From Neobacillus sp. PS3-40 (GTDB lineage Bacteria; Bacillota; Bacilli; Bacillales; Cytobacillaceae), in contig NZ_CP133266.1 of NCBI RefSeq assembly GCF_030915485.1, positions 992,001-1,056,000 of the forward strand: a stretch of DNA of 64,000 nt, written 5' to 3'. The notes under the pieces are model-generated. The model was not told the DNA's origin and searched no databases. It was given only the letters and a program-made list of their open reading frames with translations. Of this stretch, positions 8,604-18,165 are shown piece by piece. The position numbers and the translations under genes are program-made. Position 1 is the stretch's first letter. Each line of letters starts with the position of its first letter.

Positions 8604-10064
8604 TTAATTTTTTTGATATCTCAATATTGGTTTACGTGCAGCTGTAGTTTCGTCTAATCGGCCCACAACAGTTGTATGTGGTGCTTCTTGTACGACTTCA
8701 GGGTTTTCTTCTGCCTCTTTTGCAATTTTAATCATGATATCAATAAAAGAATCTAAAGTTTCTTTTGATTCTGTTTCCGTTGGCTCAATCATTATACATT
8801 CCTCAACAATAAGTGGGAAGTAAATGGTTGGCGGATGGTAGCCAAAATCTAAAAGTCGTTTAGCAATATCAAGGGTACGAACACCTAACTTTTTCTGACG
8901 GCGCCCACTAAGTACAAATTCATGCTTACAATGACGATCAAATGGAAGTTCGTAGTACTCTTCTAATCTTCTCATCATATAGTTAGCGTTCAATACGGCA
9001 TGCTCTGTTACATCCCTTAAACCATCTGGACCCATAGATCGAATGTATGTGTATGCACGGACATTGATTCCAAAGTTACCATAATAAGGTTTGACGCGAC
9101 CAATTGATTGAGGACGGTTATAATCAAGCACATATTCCTCTTCGTTCTTTGTGATCACTGGCTTTGGAAGGAATGGAATAAGATCTGCTTTTACACCAAC
9201 AGGGCCTGAACCAGGGCCTCCACCACCGTGAGGGCCAGTAAATGTTTTGTGCAAGTTCAAATGTACAACATCAAATCCCATGTCGCCAGGACGTGCCTTC
9301 GACATAACTGCATTTAAGTTAGCACCATCATAATAAACCTTTCCACCAGCAGCATGGATAATCTCTGTCACCTGCAGAATATTTTCTTCAAACAAGCCCA
9401 CTGTATTCGGGTTGGTCAACATTAATGCGGCTGTGTCTTCGCCCACAACTCTCTTTAAATCTTCAAGGTCAACTAGGCCCTTCTCTGTTGATTTCACCGT
9501 AATGGTTTCAAATCCTGCAATTGTTGCTGAAGCTGGGTTAGTTCCATGAGCGGAGTCAGGTACAATAACTTTTGTACGCTTAACATCTCCGTTTGCTTCA
9601 TGGTATGCACGAATCAACATTAATCCAGTCCATTCGCCATGAGCACCAGCAGCAGGCTGTAGGGTCACTTCATCCATTCCAGTGATCTCAATTAAATGCT
9701 GTTGTAAATCGTATAAAAGCTCAAGAGCACCTTGGGTAGAACTATCATCCTGAAGTGGATGTAAGTGTGCAAAACCATTAAAGCGAGCCACGTTTTCATT
9801 GATTTTTGGATTGTATTTCATAGTACATGAGCCTAATGGGTAGAAGCCCGAATCAAGGCCATGATTCCTATTTGAAAGGCCCGTATAATGGCGCATAATA
9901 TCCAGTTCAGAAACTTCAGGAAGATCAGGCTCGTCAACTCGTAAATATCCTTCAGGAAGTAAGCTTAATACGTCAACTTCCGGCACATCCATTTCTGGAA
10001 GACTAAATCCGATTCGGCCTGGTTTACTTAGTTCAAAAATAAGCGGCTGGTCTTGATTATGCAT
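8604..10064 (-). CDS. gcvPB: Glycine dehydrogenase (decarboxylating) subunit 2
   Basis: The PLP-binding half of the two-subunit glycine cleavage P protein; with GcvPA it decarboxylates glycine and loads aminomethyl onto lipoyl-GcvH. The 486-residue chain contains [10 protein letters not shown] (171-180) and the PLP lysine Lys273 in [16 protein letters not shown]. The gene starts at ATG 10064 and overlaps the last 8 bases of gcvPA, so translation is coupled. It is the last gene of the glycine-riboswitch operon. No gcvH is in the window. Confidence 0.97.
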   Translation of the reverse strand: MHNQDQPLIFELSKPGRIGFSLPEMDVPEVDVLSLLPEGYLRVDEPDLPEVSELDIMRHYTGLSNRNHGLDSGFYPLGSCTMKYNPKINENVARFNGFAHLHPLQDDSSTQGALELLYDLQQHLIEITGMDEVTLQPAAGAHGEWTGLMLIRAYHEANGDVKRTKVIVPDSAHGTNPASATIAGFETITVKSTEKGLVDLEDLKRVVGEDTAALMLTNPNTVGLFEENILQVTEIIHAAGGKVYYDGANLNAVMSKARPGDMGFDVVHLNLHKTFTGPHGGGGPGSGPVGVKADLIPFLPKPVITKNEEEYVLDYNRPQSIGRVKPYYGNFGINVRAYTYIRSMGPDGLRDVTEHAVLNANYMMRRLEEYYELPFDRHCKHEFVLSGRRQKKLGVRTLDIAKRLLDFGYHPPTIYFPLIVEECIMIEPTETESKETLDSFIDIMIKIAKEAEENPEVVQEAPHTTVVGRLDETTAARKPILRYQKN

Positions 10065-11403
10065 GTAAATCCCCCAATTCTTTCACTAGAGTATCGATTT
10101 CTTCCTTCGTTCTAAGCTCCGTTACAGCCACCAACATATGGTTAGCTAAATCAGAATAGTCGCGCCCTAGGTCATAACCACCAATAATACCTTGTTTAAG
10201 CAATGCCTTGTTTACTTCTTTTACTGGTTTTTTCAAGTTAATAACAAATTCATTAAAAGAAGGGCCGTCATTAACAACTTCAATTCCAACTTCATTAAAG
10301 GCTTTTTTTGCATATTGCGCTTTTTGAAGATTGGCAACTGCCATGTCTTTAACACCTTTTTTACCAAGTGCTGTCATGGCTACAGATGCTGCAAGTGCAA
10401 CTAACGCCTGGTTTGAACAAATATTAGATGTCGCTTTCTCGCGACGAATATGCTGTTCACGAGCTTGCAAAGTTAAAACAAATCCACGACGTCCCTGATC
10501 ATCTGTTGTTTGACCGATAAGACGACCCGGAACTTTTCTTACCAATTTGTTTGATACTGCAAAGAAACCACAATGTGGACCACCAAAAGCCGTTGGAATA
10601 CCAAAAGGTTGTGCGTCTCCAACTACAATATCAGCGTTAAATTTGCCTGGAGGTGTTAAAACCCCTAGTGCTAAAGGATTGCTTGAAACAACAAACATAG
10701 CTTTATTTGCATGAATGATTTCTTCAAAATCTTTTAATGGCTCAATTCGGCCAAAAAAGTTGGGATATTGAACGATTACGGCAGCAATTTCATCAGTTGC
10801 TAAAGCTTTTAAGGCATCGATATCAGTCACACCATCTTTAACTGGCACTTCAATTACTTCAATATTTTGCCCTTTTGCATACGTTTTGAGCACTTCTTTA
10901 TACTCAGGATGTACAGCATTAGAAATCAACACTTTATTCCTTCTTGTATGACCAGCACTTAACATTGCAGCTTCTGCAATTGCTGTTCCGCCGTCGTACA
11001 TAGAGGAGTTTGCTACATCCATTCCTGTTAATTCACAAATCATTGTTTGAAATTCAAAAATAGCTTGAAGCTCTCCTTGGGAGATTTCGGGCTGGTATGG
11101 TGTATAAGCTGTATAAAATTCTGAACGAGAAATAACATGATCAACAATGATTGGCATGTAATGGTCATAAACACCTGCACCAAGGAAACATGTATTTCTT
11201 TTTAAATCAGCATTACGATCAGCCATAATAGTTAATTCTTTCATTAAAGCAGATTCAGATTTTGCTGGTTTAATGTTGTAATCACCTTTGAACTTTACTT
11301 TTTCTGGGATATCATTGAAAAGTTCATCGATAGAGGATACACCAATTGCTTCAAGCATTGTTCTCTTATCTTCTTCAGTTACTGGTAAATAGCGATGATT
11401 CAT
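10057..11403 (-). CDS. gcvPA: Glycine dehydrogenase (decarboxylating) subunit 1
   Basis: The partner half of the P protein (448 residues), homologous to the N-terminal part of single-chain GcvP. It shows the family stretches [38 protein letters not shown] and [21 protein letters not shown]. It forms an alpha2beta2 complex with GcvPB in the cytoplasm. It lies 18 bp downstream of gcvT with a GGGAGA ribosome site before ATG 11403 and overlaps gcvPB. Expression should depend on the upstream tandem glycine riboswitch. Confidence 0.97.
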   Translation of the reverse strand: MNHRYLPVTEEDKRTMLEAIGVSSIDELFNDIPEKVKFKGDYNIKPAKSESALMKELTIMADRNADLKRNTCFLGAGVYDHYMPIIVDHVISRSEFYTAYTPYQPEISQGELQAIFEFQTMICELTGMDVANSSMYDGGTAIAEAAMLSAGHTRRNKVLISNAVHPEYKEVLKTYAKGQNIEVIEVPVKDGVTDIDALKALATDEIAAVIVQYPNFFGRIEPLKDFEEIIHANKAMFVVSSNPLALGVLTPPGKFNADIVVGDAQPFGIPTAFGGPHCGFFAVSNKLVRKVPGRLIGQTTDDQGRRGFVLTLQAREQHIRREKATSNICSNQALVALAASVAMTALGKKGVKDMAVANLQKAQYAKKAFNEVGIEVVNDGPSFNEFVINLKKPVKEVNKALLKQGIIGGYDLGRDYSDLANHMLVAVTELRTKEEIDTLVKELGDLHA

Positions 11404-11421
11404 AGCCTTTTCTCCCTTCTA

Positions 11422-12528
11422 TTACTTCTTTTCTCTTTTATAAAAAGGTGTTGAACTAACTCTGGCTTTTACCTTTTTACCACGAATCTCCACTTCCACT
11501 TCTTGATCAAGGACAGCATATGCTGCTGGAAGAAGAGCAAGCCCAATATTTCTCTTTGATGTAGGCGATTGTGTACCAGTTGTAACTTCACCGATTTGTT
11601 CCTCACCACTAAATACAAGGTAACCATGACGAGGAATTCCCCGGTCAATCATTTCGATTCCAACTATTTTTCTTTGTAAGCCATTTTCTTTTTGCTGTAT
11701 TAATGCTTCTTTTCCGATAAAATCAGATTCTTTTCCTAATTTAACTGCAAAGCCCATTCCTGCTTCAAGCGGCGAAATTGTTGCTGACAATTCTTGACCA
11801 TAAAGAGGTAGGTTAGCTTCGAAACGAAGTGTATCACGCGCTCCAAGACCACATGCGATAACGCCTTCTTCTTTTCCTGCTTCTAAAATTTCTTCCCAAA
11901 GAGCAACAGCATCTTTTGGATCGCAATAAATTTCAAAGCCATCTTCACCAGTATATCCAGTTCTTGAAACAAGAGCTTTTTTACCATTTAAATTAACTTC
12001 AGTTTGGAATTTAAAGAAGCCAATTTCGCTTAAATCCGTTTCCCCTGCAAGCTTTTGAAGTACACCTTCGGCTGCTGGTCCCTGAAGGGCAAGTTGTGCT
12101 GTATTTTCAGATATATTTTTAATTTGAACATTGCCTTCTAAATGGTCTTCGAGCCATTTATAGTCTTTATCAATATTAGAAGCATTTATTACGAGTAAGT
12201 AGTGTTCATCCTCAATTTTATATACAAGGAGGTCATCAACTGTACCGCCATTTTCGTAGCACATTATGTTGTATTGAGCCCCACCATTTTTTAATTTTGA
12301 AACATCATTTGAAACCATTTTTTGAATGTATTTCAAGCTGTCTGGGCCTTTAACGTCAACCTCACCCATATGAGAGACATCAAACAATCCTGCTTTTGTT
12401 CGGACCGCTTCGTGCTCCTCTTTTATACTGGAAAATTGGACCGGTAACTCCCAACCACCAAAATCAACTGTTTTTCCCCCAAAATCTTTATAAACCTCAA
12501 ATAGTGGAGTCCGTTTTAAATCTGTCAT
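11422..12528 (-). CDS. gcvT: Aminomethyltransferase (glycine cleavage T protein)
   Basis: Transfers the one-carbon unit from aminomethyl-lipoyl-GcvH to tetrahydrofolate, releasing ammonia. At 368 residues it is full length. Family motifs are visible: [29 protein letters not shown] near the N-terminus, [24 protein letters not shown] with the folate-binding region, and [21 protein letters not shown]. The C-terminal GCV_T barrel follows. AGGAGG precedes ATG 12528. It is the first gene of the operon controlled by the glycine riboswitch. Confidence 0.97.
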   Translation of the reverse strand: MTDLKRTPLFEVYKDFGGKTVDFGGWELPVQFSSIKEEHEAVRTKAGLFDVSHMGEVDVKGPDSLKYIQKMVSNDVSKLKNGGAQYNIMCYENGGTVDDLLVYKIEDEHYLLVINASNIDKDYKWLEDHLEGNVQIKNISENTAQLALQGPAAEGVLQKLAGETDLSEIGFFKFQTEVNLNGKKALVSRTGYTGEDGFEIYCDPKDAVALWEEILEAGKEEGVIACGLGARDTLRFEANLPLYGQELSATISPLEAGMGFAVKLGKESDFIGKEALIQQKENGLQRKIVGIEMIDRGIPRHGYLVFSGEEQIGEVTTGTQSPTSKRNIGLALLPAAYAVLDQEVEVEIRGKKVKARVSSTPFYKREKK

Positions 12529-12556
12529 TAATATTCCTCCTCACTTTTTCATAAAA

Positions 12557-12766
12557 AAAGACAGAAACCTCCCTTAAACTAAAGAAGGTCTCTGTCCTTG
12601 CACCTGAGAGTTTACCTGAAACGGTTTTCCCCTTTGGTGGCTTCCACTAACTAGTGAAGCTCTCTCCAGAGTCGCGTCAAACAAGAGTACTTTTGCCTGA
12701 GAGATTCACAGGTTATCTGCTTGCTCCTTCGGCGCTACAAATGTAGTCTCTCCCCTTGTAATCATT
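12557..12766 (-). ncRNA. Tandem glycine riboswitch with terminator
   Basis: On the minus strand two aptamers follow one another. The first runs from GGGGAGAGAC through GCGCCGAAGGAGCAA to CTCTCAGGCAAAAG. The second runs from ACTCTGGAGAGAGC through CCACCAAAGGGG to ACTCTCAGGTGCAAGGACAGAG. These are the conserved cores of cooperative tandem glycine aptamers. The expression platform is the hairpin GACAGAgACCTtC / GgGAGGTtTCTGTC followed by TTTTTTT (12557-12597), so glycine binding should relieve termination and switch on gcvT-PA-PB. The rest of the 530-bp gap holds the yqhH upstream region. Confidence 0.97.
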
Positions 12767-13058
12767 CGCATATATAATATTTTCCAAATTGGTAATACTA
12801 AACCAAACTAAGCAGAAATATACCACCATCAAAAGATGAAAAATACTACCTAATTGATCAAACGAAAAACAATATTTGAAACTTTCAATTTCGCTATTAT
12901 CGTACCACTAAATCTATAGATAGAGCAATACATTTATAAGAATATTGGAAGCGTATTCAAAAATATTTATTGTTTATTCCTAAAAATTCATATTTTTTAA
13001 CGCGTTTAAAATTAGCAGAATATACTTTCTAATTCTAAAACGAAAAGGAGTTGAAACC

Positions 13059-14729
13059 ATGTCTGTCCAAATTGAATTCGATTTCACTTGGCAGGATGAA
13101 TTCTTACATCGAATTGACCATGATGGACCTTGGGGGGACTGGGAACTTTTTAAACTTGCAATAGGTGTTGAAAAGCATCTAGTAGTCCCCGAATTTATGG
13201 GTCTAATGGCCCCAAATTATTTACCACACTTAACACCGCTCCCGCATCAGCTGGAAACAGCCAAACAAGTAATTGAAAGTATGAACGGTAAGGCAATCCT
13301 GGCAGATGAGGTGGGACTAGGTAAAACGATTGAAGCAGGTTTAATTTTAAAAGAATATATGATCCGCGGACTTGTAAAGAAAGTATTGATCCTTGTGCCA
13401 GCTTCACTAGTAACACAATGGGCAATGGAGTTGAATTCAAAATTTTTTATTCCTGCAATTACTCAAAGAAAAAGCTATGTATGGGAACAATATGATGTAG
13501 TTGTATCATCAATAGATACGGCAAAACGGAACCCACACCGAGAAATCATCTATAAACAAGACTATGACTTAATTATTATTGATGAAGCACATAAATTAAA
13601 AAATAATAAAACAAAAAACTACGAATTTGTCCAAAATCTTAAAAAGAAATTTTGTTTATTGTTAACTGCTACCCCTATTCAAAATCGTGTTGAAGAAATC
13701 TTTAACCTTGTCTCTCTTTTAAAGCCAGGACACCTAGGCAGTGAAACAGCTTTCTATGAAAAATACAAGCGTGATTCTCGCACTTTAAATGGTGATGAAC
13801 ACTTAAAAGAACTTGTGAATAAGGTGATGATTCGCAATCGCCGGACTGATACAGGAATTGAATGGACAAAAAGGCAAGTCGAGACTATCCCAATTGAATT
13901 TTCAAATGAAGAAAAGGAATTATATAAAGAGATAACAGATTTACGAAATGAAAGTGAATGGGTCCAATCAAGCGCCTTTTCGGTGATGACACTACAGCGA
14001 GAAGCGTGCAGTAGCAGAGAAGCCGTTTATTACACACTAAAAAACATGCTGAAAAAAAGAGAGAATCCTTCTGTTGCCTTTCAGGAGCAAATACAGTATT
14101 TAATTTCCAAGGTTGAGGCAGTTAACCAAAATTCAAAAGCAAAAAAGGCAATAGAGTTAATACAAAAAGTGAATGACAAAGTTATTATTTTTACGGAATA
14201 TAGGGCAACACAACTTTATTTACAATGGTTTTTAAAACAGCACGGTATCACATCTGTCCCTTTCCGTGGAGGATTTAAGCGTGGGAAAAAGGATTGGATG
14301 CGCGAACTCTTTCAAAAACAAGCACAAGTTTTAATTGCTACTGAGGCTGGTGGTGAAGGAATAAACCTACAATTTTGCCACAATATTATTAATTTTGATT
14401 TACCATGGAATCCTATGAGACTTGAGCAACGAATTGGAAGAATTCATCGCCTTGGCCAGGATAAGGATGTCATGATTTACAATTTTGCAATTAAAAATAC
14501 TGTCGAGGAACATATTTTGAAAATTTTATATGAAAAAATTGATTTATTTCAAAAAGTCATTGGTGAGCTTGACGATATTCTTACAAAGCTTGAATTCGGT
14601 AATATTGAAGATCACTTAATTGATATTTTCGGCGGATCGACTTCGGAAGGTGAAATGCGCATTAAGATGGACAACCTAACATCAATGATAGAATTCGCCA
14701 ATGGCCTAAAAAAAGTGGAAGCGCCTTGA
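13059..14729 (+). CDS. yqhH: SNF2-family DEAD/DEAH-box ATPase YqhH
   Basis: A Swi2/Snf2-type double-stranded DNA translocase of 556 residues. Helicase motif I DEVGLGKT is at 83-90, motif II DEAH at 175-178, and the C-terminal RecA lobe contains LLTATPIQNR, GGEGINLQ and QRIGRIHRLGQ. It is closest in layout to the RapA/HepA-like YqhH proteins, but it lacks extra N-terminal domains. The cellular role is unknown. AAAGGAG precedes ATG 13059. Its last codons (EAP then TGA) lie in a structured element that fills the gap to yqhG. Confidence 0.92.
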   Translation: MSVQIEFDFTWQDEFLHRIDHDGPWGDWELFKLAIGVEKHLVVPEFMGLMAPNYLPHLTPLPHQLETAKQVIESMNGKAILADEVGLGKTIEAGLILKEYMIRGLVKKVLILVPASLVTQWAMELNSKFFIPAITQRKSYVWEQYDVVVSSIDTAKRNPHREIIYKQDYDLIIIDEAHKLKNNKTKNYEFVQNLKKKFCLLLTATPIQNRVEEIFNLVSLLKPGHLGSETAFYEKYKRDSRTLNGDEHLKELVNKVMIRNRRTDTGIEWTKRQVETIPIEFSNEEKELYKEITDLRNESEWVQSSAFSVMTLQREACSSREAVYYTLKNMLKKRENPSVAFQEQIQYLISKVEAVNQNSKAKKAIELIQKVNDKVIIFTEYRATQLYLQWFLKQHGITSVPFRGGFKRGKKDWMRELFQKQAQVLIATEAGGEGINLQFCHNIINFDLPWNPMRLEQRIGRIHRLGQDKDVMIYNFAIKNTVEEHILKILYEKIDLFQKVIGELDDILTKLEFGNIEDHLIDIFGGSTSEGEMRIKMDNLTSMIEFANGLKKVEAP

Positions 14730-14852
14730 TCAGCTGCGGTTAGCTGCTAATGGTCCTGACAATGAGGACATTCTTGGACTCATTATCAGGACTAAAGCAA
14801 CCATGGAATAACGGACTTTTGGTTATTCCCTCGGGAGGCTAGGTGCTGAAGC
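14718..14852 (+). repeat. Structured three-way-junction-like element between yqhH and yqhG
   Basis: The sequence can fold as an outer stem AGCGCCT (14720-14726) / AGGTGCT (14841-14847, with a G-T pair). It encloses a long arm at 14738-14802 (GTCCTGAcAATGAG / CTCATTaTCAGGAC, extended by GGTT / AACC) and a second arm GGAATAAC / GTTATTCC (14805-14829). It contains the yqhH stop codon. Only one copy is in the window. It resembles intergenic repeats I recall from other Bacillus genomes, but that cannot be checked here. Confidence 0.6.
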
Positions 14853-14874
14853 TAAACAAAGAGGGGTGATTCAT

Positions 14875-15666
14875 ATGCAGCAAAATGAAATTCATAGTTT
14901 CCTTGAAAAATACTTTTATGCCAATGAATGTGAAGTGATTGAAAATGAACCTGGGTATTTAACCGTTCAGTTAACCATTGAACTTGACAAAGAACTGATG
15001 AACCGTCCTTTTTACTGGCATTATTTAGAAAAAACAGGTGGGACTCCCAACCCAATGAAACTCACTTTTATTACTGACAGACAGGCTGCACCTGACTCAA
15101 TAAAAGGTGAAGCAATATACTTTGGCTCACCACGCCTTCATCAAATTTTTCAATCAACTAAAACTCTTGCCGGATATATCAGACTCTATGAAGATCATAG
15201 TAATAAAGACAAACAAACTCCTTTACTTCCATGGCTTTGTTTAAATGTTAAAATATCTTATCAATGTGACCGAAAACGTGACATATTTAAAACAATCGGT
15301 TTACAGATGATTAATGGAAAAATGGTTGAAAATTTTCACGATTTATTATTAAAAATACCATTAACACCAAAAATCCCTGATTACTCTTTTACATTATCCC
15401 CTTTGATTAAGCCCCAAAGTGGGATATCAAGAATTGAAAATTACCTTAGATCAATCATCGAGAACGACAACCATACATGGGCAGATGATGCTAGAAATCG
15501 TTGGAATAAGGATTTATCTTTGCTAAACCATTTTTACGAGAATGATGAAGATAAAAATGAAAGCTATGAAATTGAAAAACAAGCCCTTCAAGAGCAATAT
15601 GAACCGAAGATTCTTATTTCATTTATTAATGGCGGATTATTCTATTTGACCGATAAAGCAATCTAA
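14875..15666 (+). CDS. yqhG: YqhG family protein
   Basis: A 263-residue soluble protein of the YqhG family, of unknown function, found next to yqhH in Bacillus. Aromatic and charged stretches such as RPFYWHYLEKTGGTPNP and YFGSPRLHQIFQ near the N-terminal third are typical. No membrane segment or catalytic motif is visible. The frame is open from a GTG at 14866, which overlaps the GAGGGGTG ribosome site; ATG 14875 is chosen. The stop codon TAA at 15664-15666 is formed by the first conserved bases (CTAAAG) of a dispersed repeat, which suggests the original C-terminus may have been altered. Confidence 0.85.
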   Translation: MQQNEIHSFLEKYFYANECEVIENEPGYLTVQLTIELDKELMNRPFYWHYLEKTGGTPNPMKLTFITDRQAAPDSIKGEAIYFGSPRLHQIFQSTKTLAGYIRLYEDHSNKDKQTPLLPWLCLNVKISYQCDRKRDIFKTIGLQMINGKMVENFHDLLLKIPLTPKIPDYSFTLSPLIKPQSGISRIENYLRSIIENDNHTWADDARNRWNKDLSLLNHFYENDEDKNESYEIEKQALQEQYEPKILISFINGGLFYLTDKAI

Positions 15667-15866
15667 AGAAAACTCGTCGATTGGCAAGCCCCTAAGGGCG
15701 ATGACAGAGACGTAGTTGCACTTATGCGCTAGCAGAATTTATGGGAATAAATTCTGATTAGCTAAAGAAAACTCGTCGATTGGCAAGCCCCTAATGGCGA
15801 TGATTAGACGTGGTTGCACTTATGCGCTAGCAGAATTATTTATAGATGTAAATTTTGATTTTAACC
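15663..15866 (+). repeat. Two head-to-tail copies of the ~100-bp dispersed repeat
   Basis: Copy C begins at CTAAAGAAAACTCG (15663) and copy D at TTAGCTAAAGAAAACTCG (about 15757). Both carry the CGATTGGCAAGCCCC, TTGCACTTATGCGCTAGCAGAATT and terminal A/T hairpin blocks. Copy D is more diverged at its right end and stops against the hairpin at 15870-15911. They occupy most of the 289 bp between yqhG and comGA. Confidence 0.9.
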
Positions 15867-15869
15867 AAG

Positions 15870-15911
15870 AAAAAAATTCCCTTTATTTTTTTTAAAAAAA
15901 ATAAAGGGAAA
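15870..15911 (-). terminator. Perfect AT-rich hairpin, terminator-like on the minus strand
   Basis: TTCCCTTTATTTTTTT / AAAAAAATAAAGGGAA is a perfect inverted repeat. Only the left side carries a following run (AAAAAAA on the plus strand, TTTTTTT when read on the minus strand), so it is built to stop minus-strand transcripts. Both flanking genes, yqhG and comGA, are on the plus strand, so it has no obvious gene to serve. It may instead insulate against antisense transcription. Confidence 0.6.
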
Positions 15912-15955
15912 CCTGTGTTTTTGTCGAATATTGCAAATAAATAAATAGAAAGGCG

Positions 15956-17038
15956 GTGTTTTTTATTGTAAGTGCTATTGAAATATTAGCAGATCGAATT
16001 ATTTCAGATGCAGCACGAAACCAAGCAACAGATATTCATATAGTTCCCAGGAAAAAGGACACACTTATCCAGCTCCGGATAACAAACATGTTAGTTCCTC
16101 GGCTAACTTTGCCAAAAGACGAATGTGACAGATTGATCTCCCATTTTAAATTCACAGCAAATATGGATATCGGAGAAAGAAGGCGCCCCCAAAGTGGTGC
16201 AATCGTTAGTGAAGTGAACGGAAATTTATTGAGCCTTAGGCTTTCTACTCTTCCATCTAACAATCGAGAAAGCCTCGTGATCCGACTCTTACCACAACAA
16301 GAACAGATTCCTTTCCACCAGCTCTCACTATTCCCTGCAATAACCCGAAAATTACTTGCCCTCTTAAAACATGCCCATGGTTTAATCATACTAACAGGCC
16401 CAACCGGTAGCGGAAAATCGACTACTCTTTACTCTCTTCTAAATGAAACAGCACACCTATTTCATCGCAATATCATTACTCTTGAAGATCCCATCGAAAA
16501 AAATTATGATTCTGTCCTGCAGGTCCAAGTAAACGAAAAAGCAGGGGTTACCTATGCTGCCGGATTAAAAGCGATCCTTCGACACGATCCAGATATTATA
16601 ATGGTTGGAGAAATAAGAGATGCTGAGACAGCTAAAATTGCTGTAAGAGCAGCACTTACTGGGCATTTAGTATTATCAACAATGCATACAAGAGATGCAA
16701 AGGGTGCAGTTTTTCGCCTTCACGAATTTGGGGTCGATTGGCTTGAGGTAGAACAAACACTAATCGCCGTGACAGCACAACGATTAGTTGAACTTACATG
16801 CCCTTATTGCCTAGAACACTGTTCACCACACTGTTATTCAATCGGGAATTGGAAAAGAGCAAGCGTTTTCGAGATTTTATCAGGGAGAAACTTAAGTTCT
16901 ATTATGAAAGCAGCAAAAGGCGAAAAGGTAGGAACAGACTATCAGTTATTAAAAGACGTAATTCGGAAAGGAATTGCGCTCGGTTACATTAAAGAGACTG
17001 AATATGAACGGCTTGTTTATGATGAAGAAACATCGTAG
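15956..17038 (+). CDS. comGA: Competence pseudopilus assembly ATPase ComGA
   Basis: A GspE/PilB-family cytoplasmic ATPase that powers the competence pseudopilus for DNA uptake. TDIHIVP (25-31) starts the conserved N-domain, Walker A GPTGSGKS is at 148-155, the Asp box LEDPIE and Walker B IIMVGEIRDAETA follow, and a zinc-type pair CPYC occurs near residue 285. The only usual start is GTG 15956, but that codon lies inside the ribosome site AGGCGGTG. Compared with B. subtilis ComGA the protein should begin near ATT 15965. It is the first gene of comGA-GG. Confidence 0.93.
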   Translation: MFFIVSAIEILADRIISDAARNQATDIHIVPRKKDTLIQLRITNMLVPRLTLPKDECDRLISHFKFTANMDIGERRRPQSGAIVSEVNGNLLSLRLSTLPSNNRESLVIRLLPQQEQIPFHQLSLFPAITRKLLALLKHAHGLIILTGPTGSGKSTTLYSLLNETAHLFHRNIITLEDPIEKNYDSVLQVQVNEKAGVTYAAGLKAILRHDPDIIMVGEIRDAETAKIAVRAALTGHLVLSTMHTRDAKGAVFRLHEFGVDWLEVEQTLIAVTAQRLVELTCPYCLEHCSPHCYSIGNWKRASVFEILSGRNLSSIMKAAKGEKVGTDYQLLKDVIRKGIALGYIKETEYERLVYDEETS

Positions 17039-18056
17039 TTGGCCAATAATAGAACAAGTTCACTTTTTAAGAAGAATGGGAGAATTACTTGTACGTGGCT
17101 ATCCAATTGCAGCAGCTATTGAATCACTTTCGATTCAGATGAAACCAACTCGCAAAAAGGAATTGAAGGAGTGCTTGATTGATTTAAAAAAGGGGCTTTC
17201 CTTTCATGATGGATTAGCCAATCTTGGATTCCATGAAGATTTAGTCGGATATGTCTTTTTTGCGGAACAACATGGTAGTTTTGCAGAGGCTCTTTTGGAA
17301 GGAAGTAGTTTGGTTTTAAAAAAAGATCAGGATAAGCAAAAATTAGTAAAATTACTCCAATACCCTACACTATTAATTTTTATTACTGGATTTTTATTTA
17401 TTTTTGTCGAAAAAACACTGCTTCCTCGATTTACAACCCTTTTTAAAACAATGAATCTAGAGGAGAATCTTTTCACAAAAATAGTTTACGCATTCGGGCG
17501 ATTTTTTCCGTTACTTTTAATCATCCTGATTATTACCCTCTCCCTCACTGCAATCTATTATTTCATGTTTTTTCGTAAAGCCTCTATTTTACAACAAAAG
17601 ATCAAGTTAGTTCGCATTCCCCTTCTTGGCCATATCCTTAAGCTAATGTATACCCATTATTTTTCAGTTCAACTTAGTTTCTTATTAACAGGAGGGCTGT
17701 CTGTCTCTGAAGCGTTAAGAATTTTTGAGTCGTACCAAAAACAGCCCTTTTACAGTCGAATAGGCAAGGAGGTCAGATTAAAGCTTGTAACAGGCGACAA
17801 GTTTGAATCAATAATAAAAATTTTTCCCTTCTTCGAGAAGGAGTTTGCCACCATTGTTAAACACGGCCAAGAAAACGGGAAACTAGAACAAGAATTATAT
17901 TTTTATAGTAGACACTGTATAACTAGCGTGGAGGAAATTATTGAAAAAAGCTTAAAAGTCATTCAGCCAATACTGTATTTATTTATAGGAATTCTTGTTG
18001 TATCAATGTATTTAGCTATTTTATTACCAATGTTTCATCTCATGGATGGGATTTAA
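17019..18056 (+). CDS. comGB: Competence pseudopilus inner-membrane platform protein ComGB
   Basis: A GspF/PilC-type polytopic membrane protein on which ComGA and the pseudopilins assemble. It is about 345 residues from ATG 17019 (a second ATG at 17022 is equally possible). GspF signatures include FLRRMGELLVRGYPIAAAIESL and LSFLLTGGLSVSEALRIF. Three main membrane segments are seen at about 120-140, 165-190 and 315-340. The start overlaps the end of comGA by 20 bp with no strong ribosome site, pointing to translational coupling. Confidence 0.92.
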   Translation: MMKKHRSWPIIEQVHFLRRMGELLVRGYPIAAAIESLSIQMKPTRKKELKECLIDLKKGLSFHDGLANLGFHEDLVGYVFFAEQHGSFAEALLEGSSLVLKKDQDKQKLVKLLQYPTLLIFITGFLFIFVEKTLLPRFTTLFKTMNLEENLFTKIVYAFGRFFPLLLIILIITLSLTAIYYFMFFRKASILQQKIKLVRIPLLGHILKLMYTHYFSVQLSFLLTGGLSVSEALRIFESYQKQPFYSRIGKEVRLKLVTGDKFESIIKIFPFFEKEFATIVKHGQENGKLEQELYFYSRHCITSVEEIIEKSLKVIQPILYLFIGILVVSMYLAILLPMFHLMDGI

Positions 18057-18093
18057 AGCAAAAGGTTTATTAAATAATATTATTGAAAAAAAC

Positions 18094-18135
18094 GATTTTT
18101 GGCGTATGTCACGACGGTGACACACGCCAAAAATC
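18094..18135 (+). other. Strong stem-loop inside the comG operon
   Basis: GATTTTTGGCGTaTGTCACC-like arms pair almost perfectly: TTTTTGGCGTaTGTCAC, loop GAC, GGTGACAcACGCCAAAAA. It lies in the 109-bp gap between comGB and comGC, the only sizeable gap in the operon. The stem is not followed by a T-run, so it is probably an mRNA processing or stability element and not a full terminator. Confidence 0.75.
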
Positions 18136-18165
18136 AACTTAGATTGAAAATACGGAGGTTATAAA

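Noticed and set aside
15866-15955. ComK-type A/T boxes before comGA
   Set aside because: The A and T tracts are explained by the perfect hairpin at 15870-15911, and no pair of AAAAN5TTTT motifs with proper spacing was seen.
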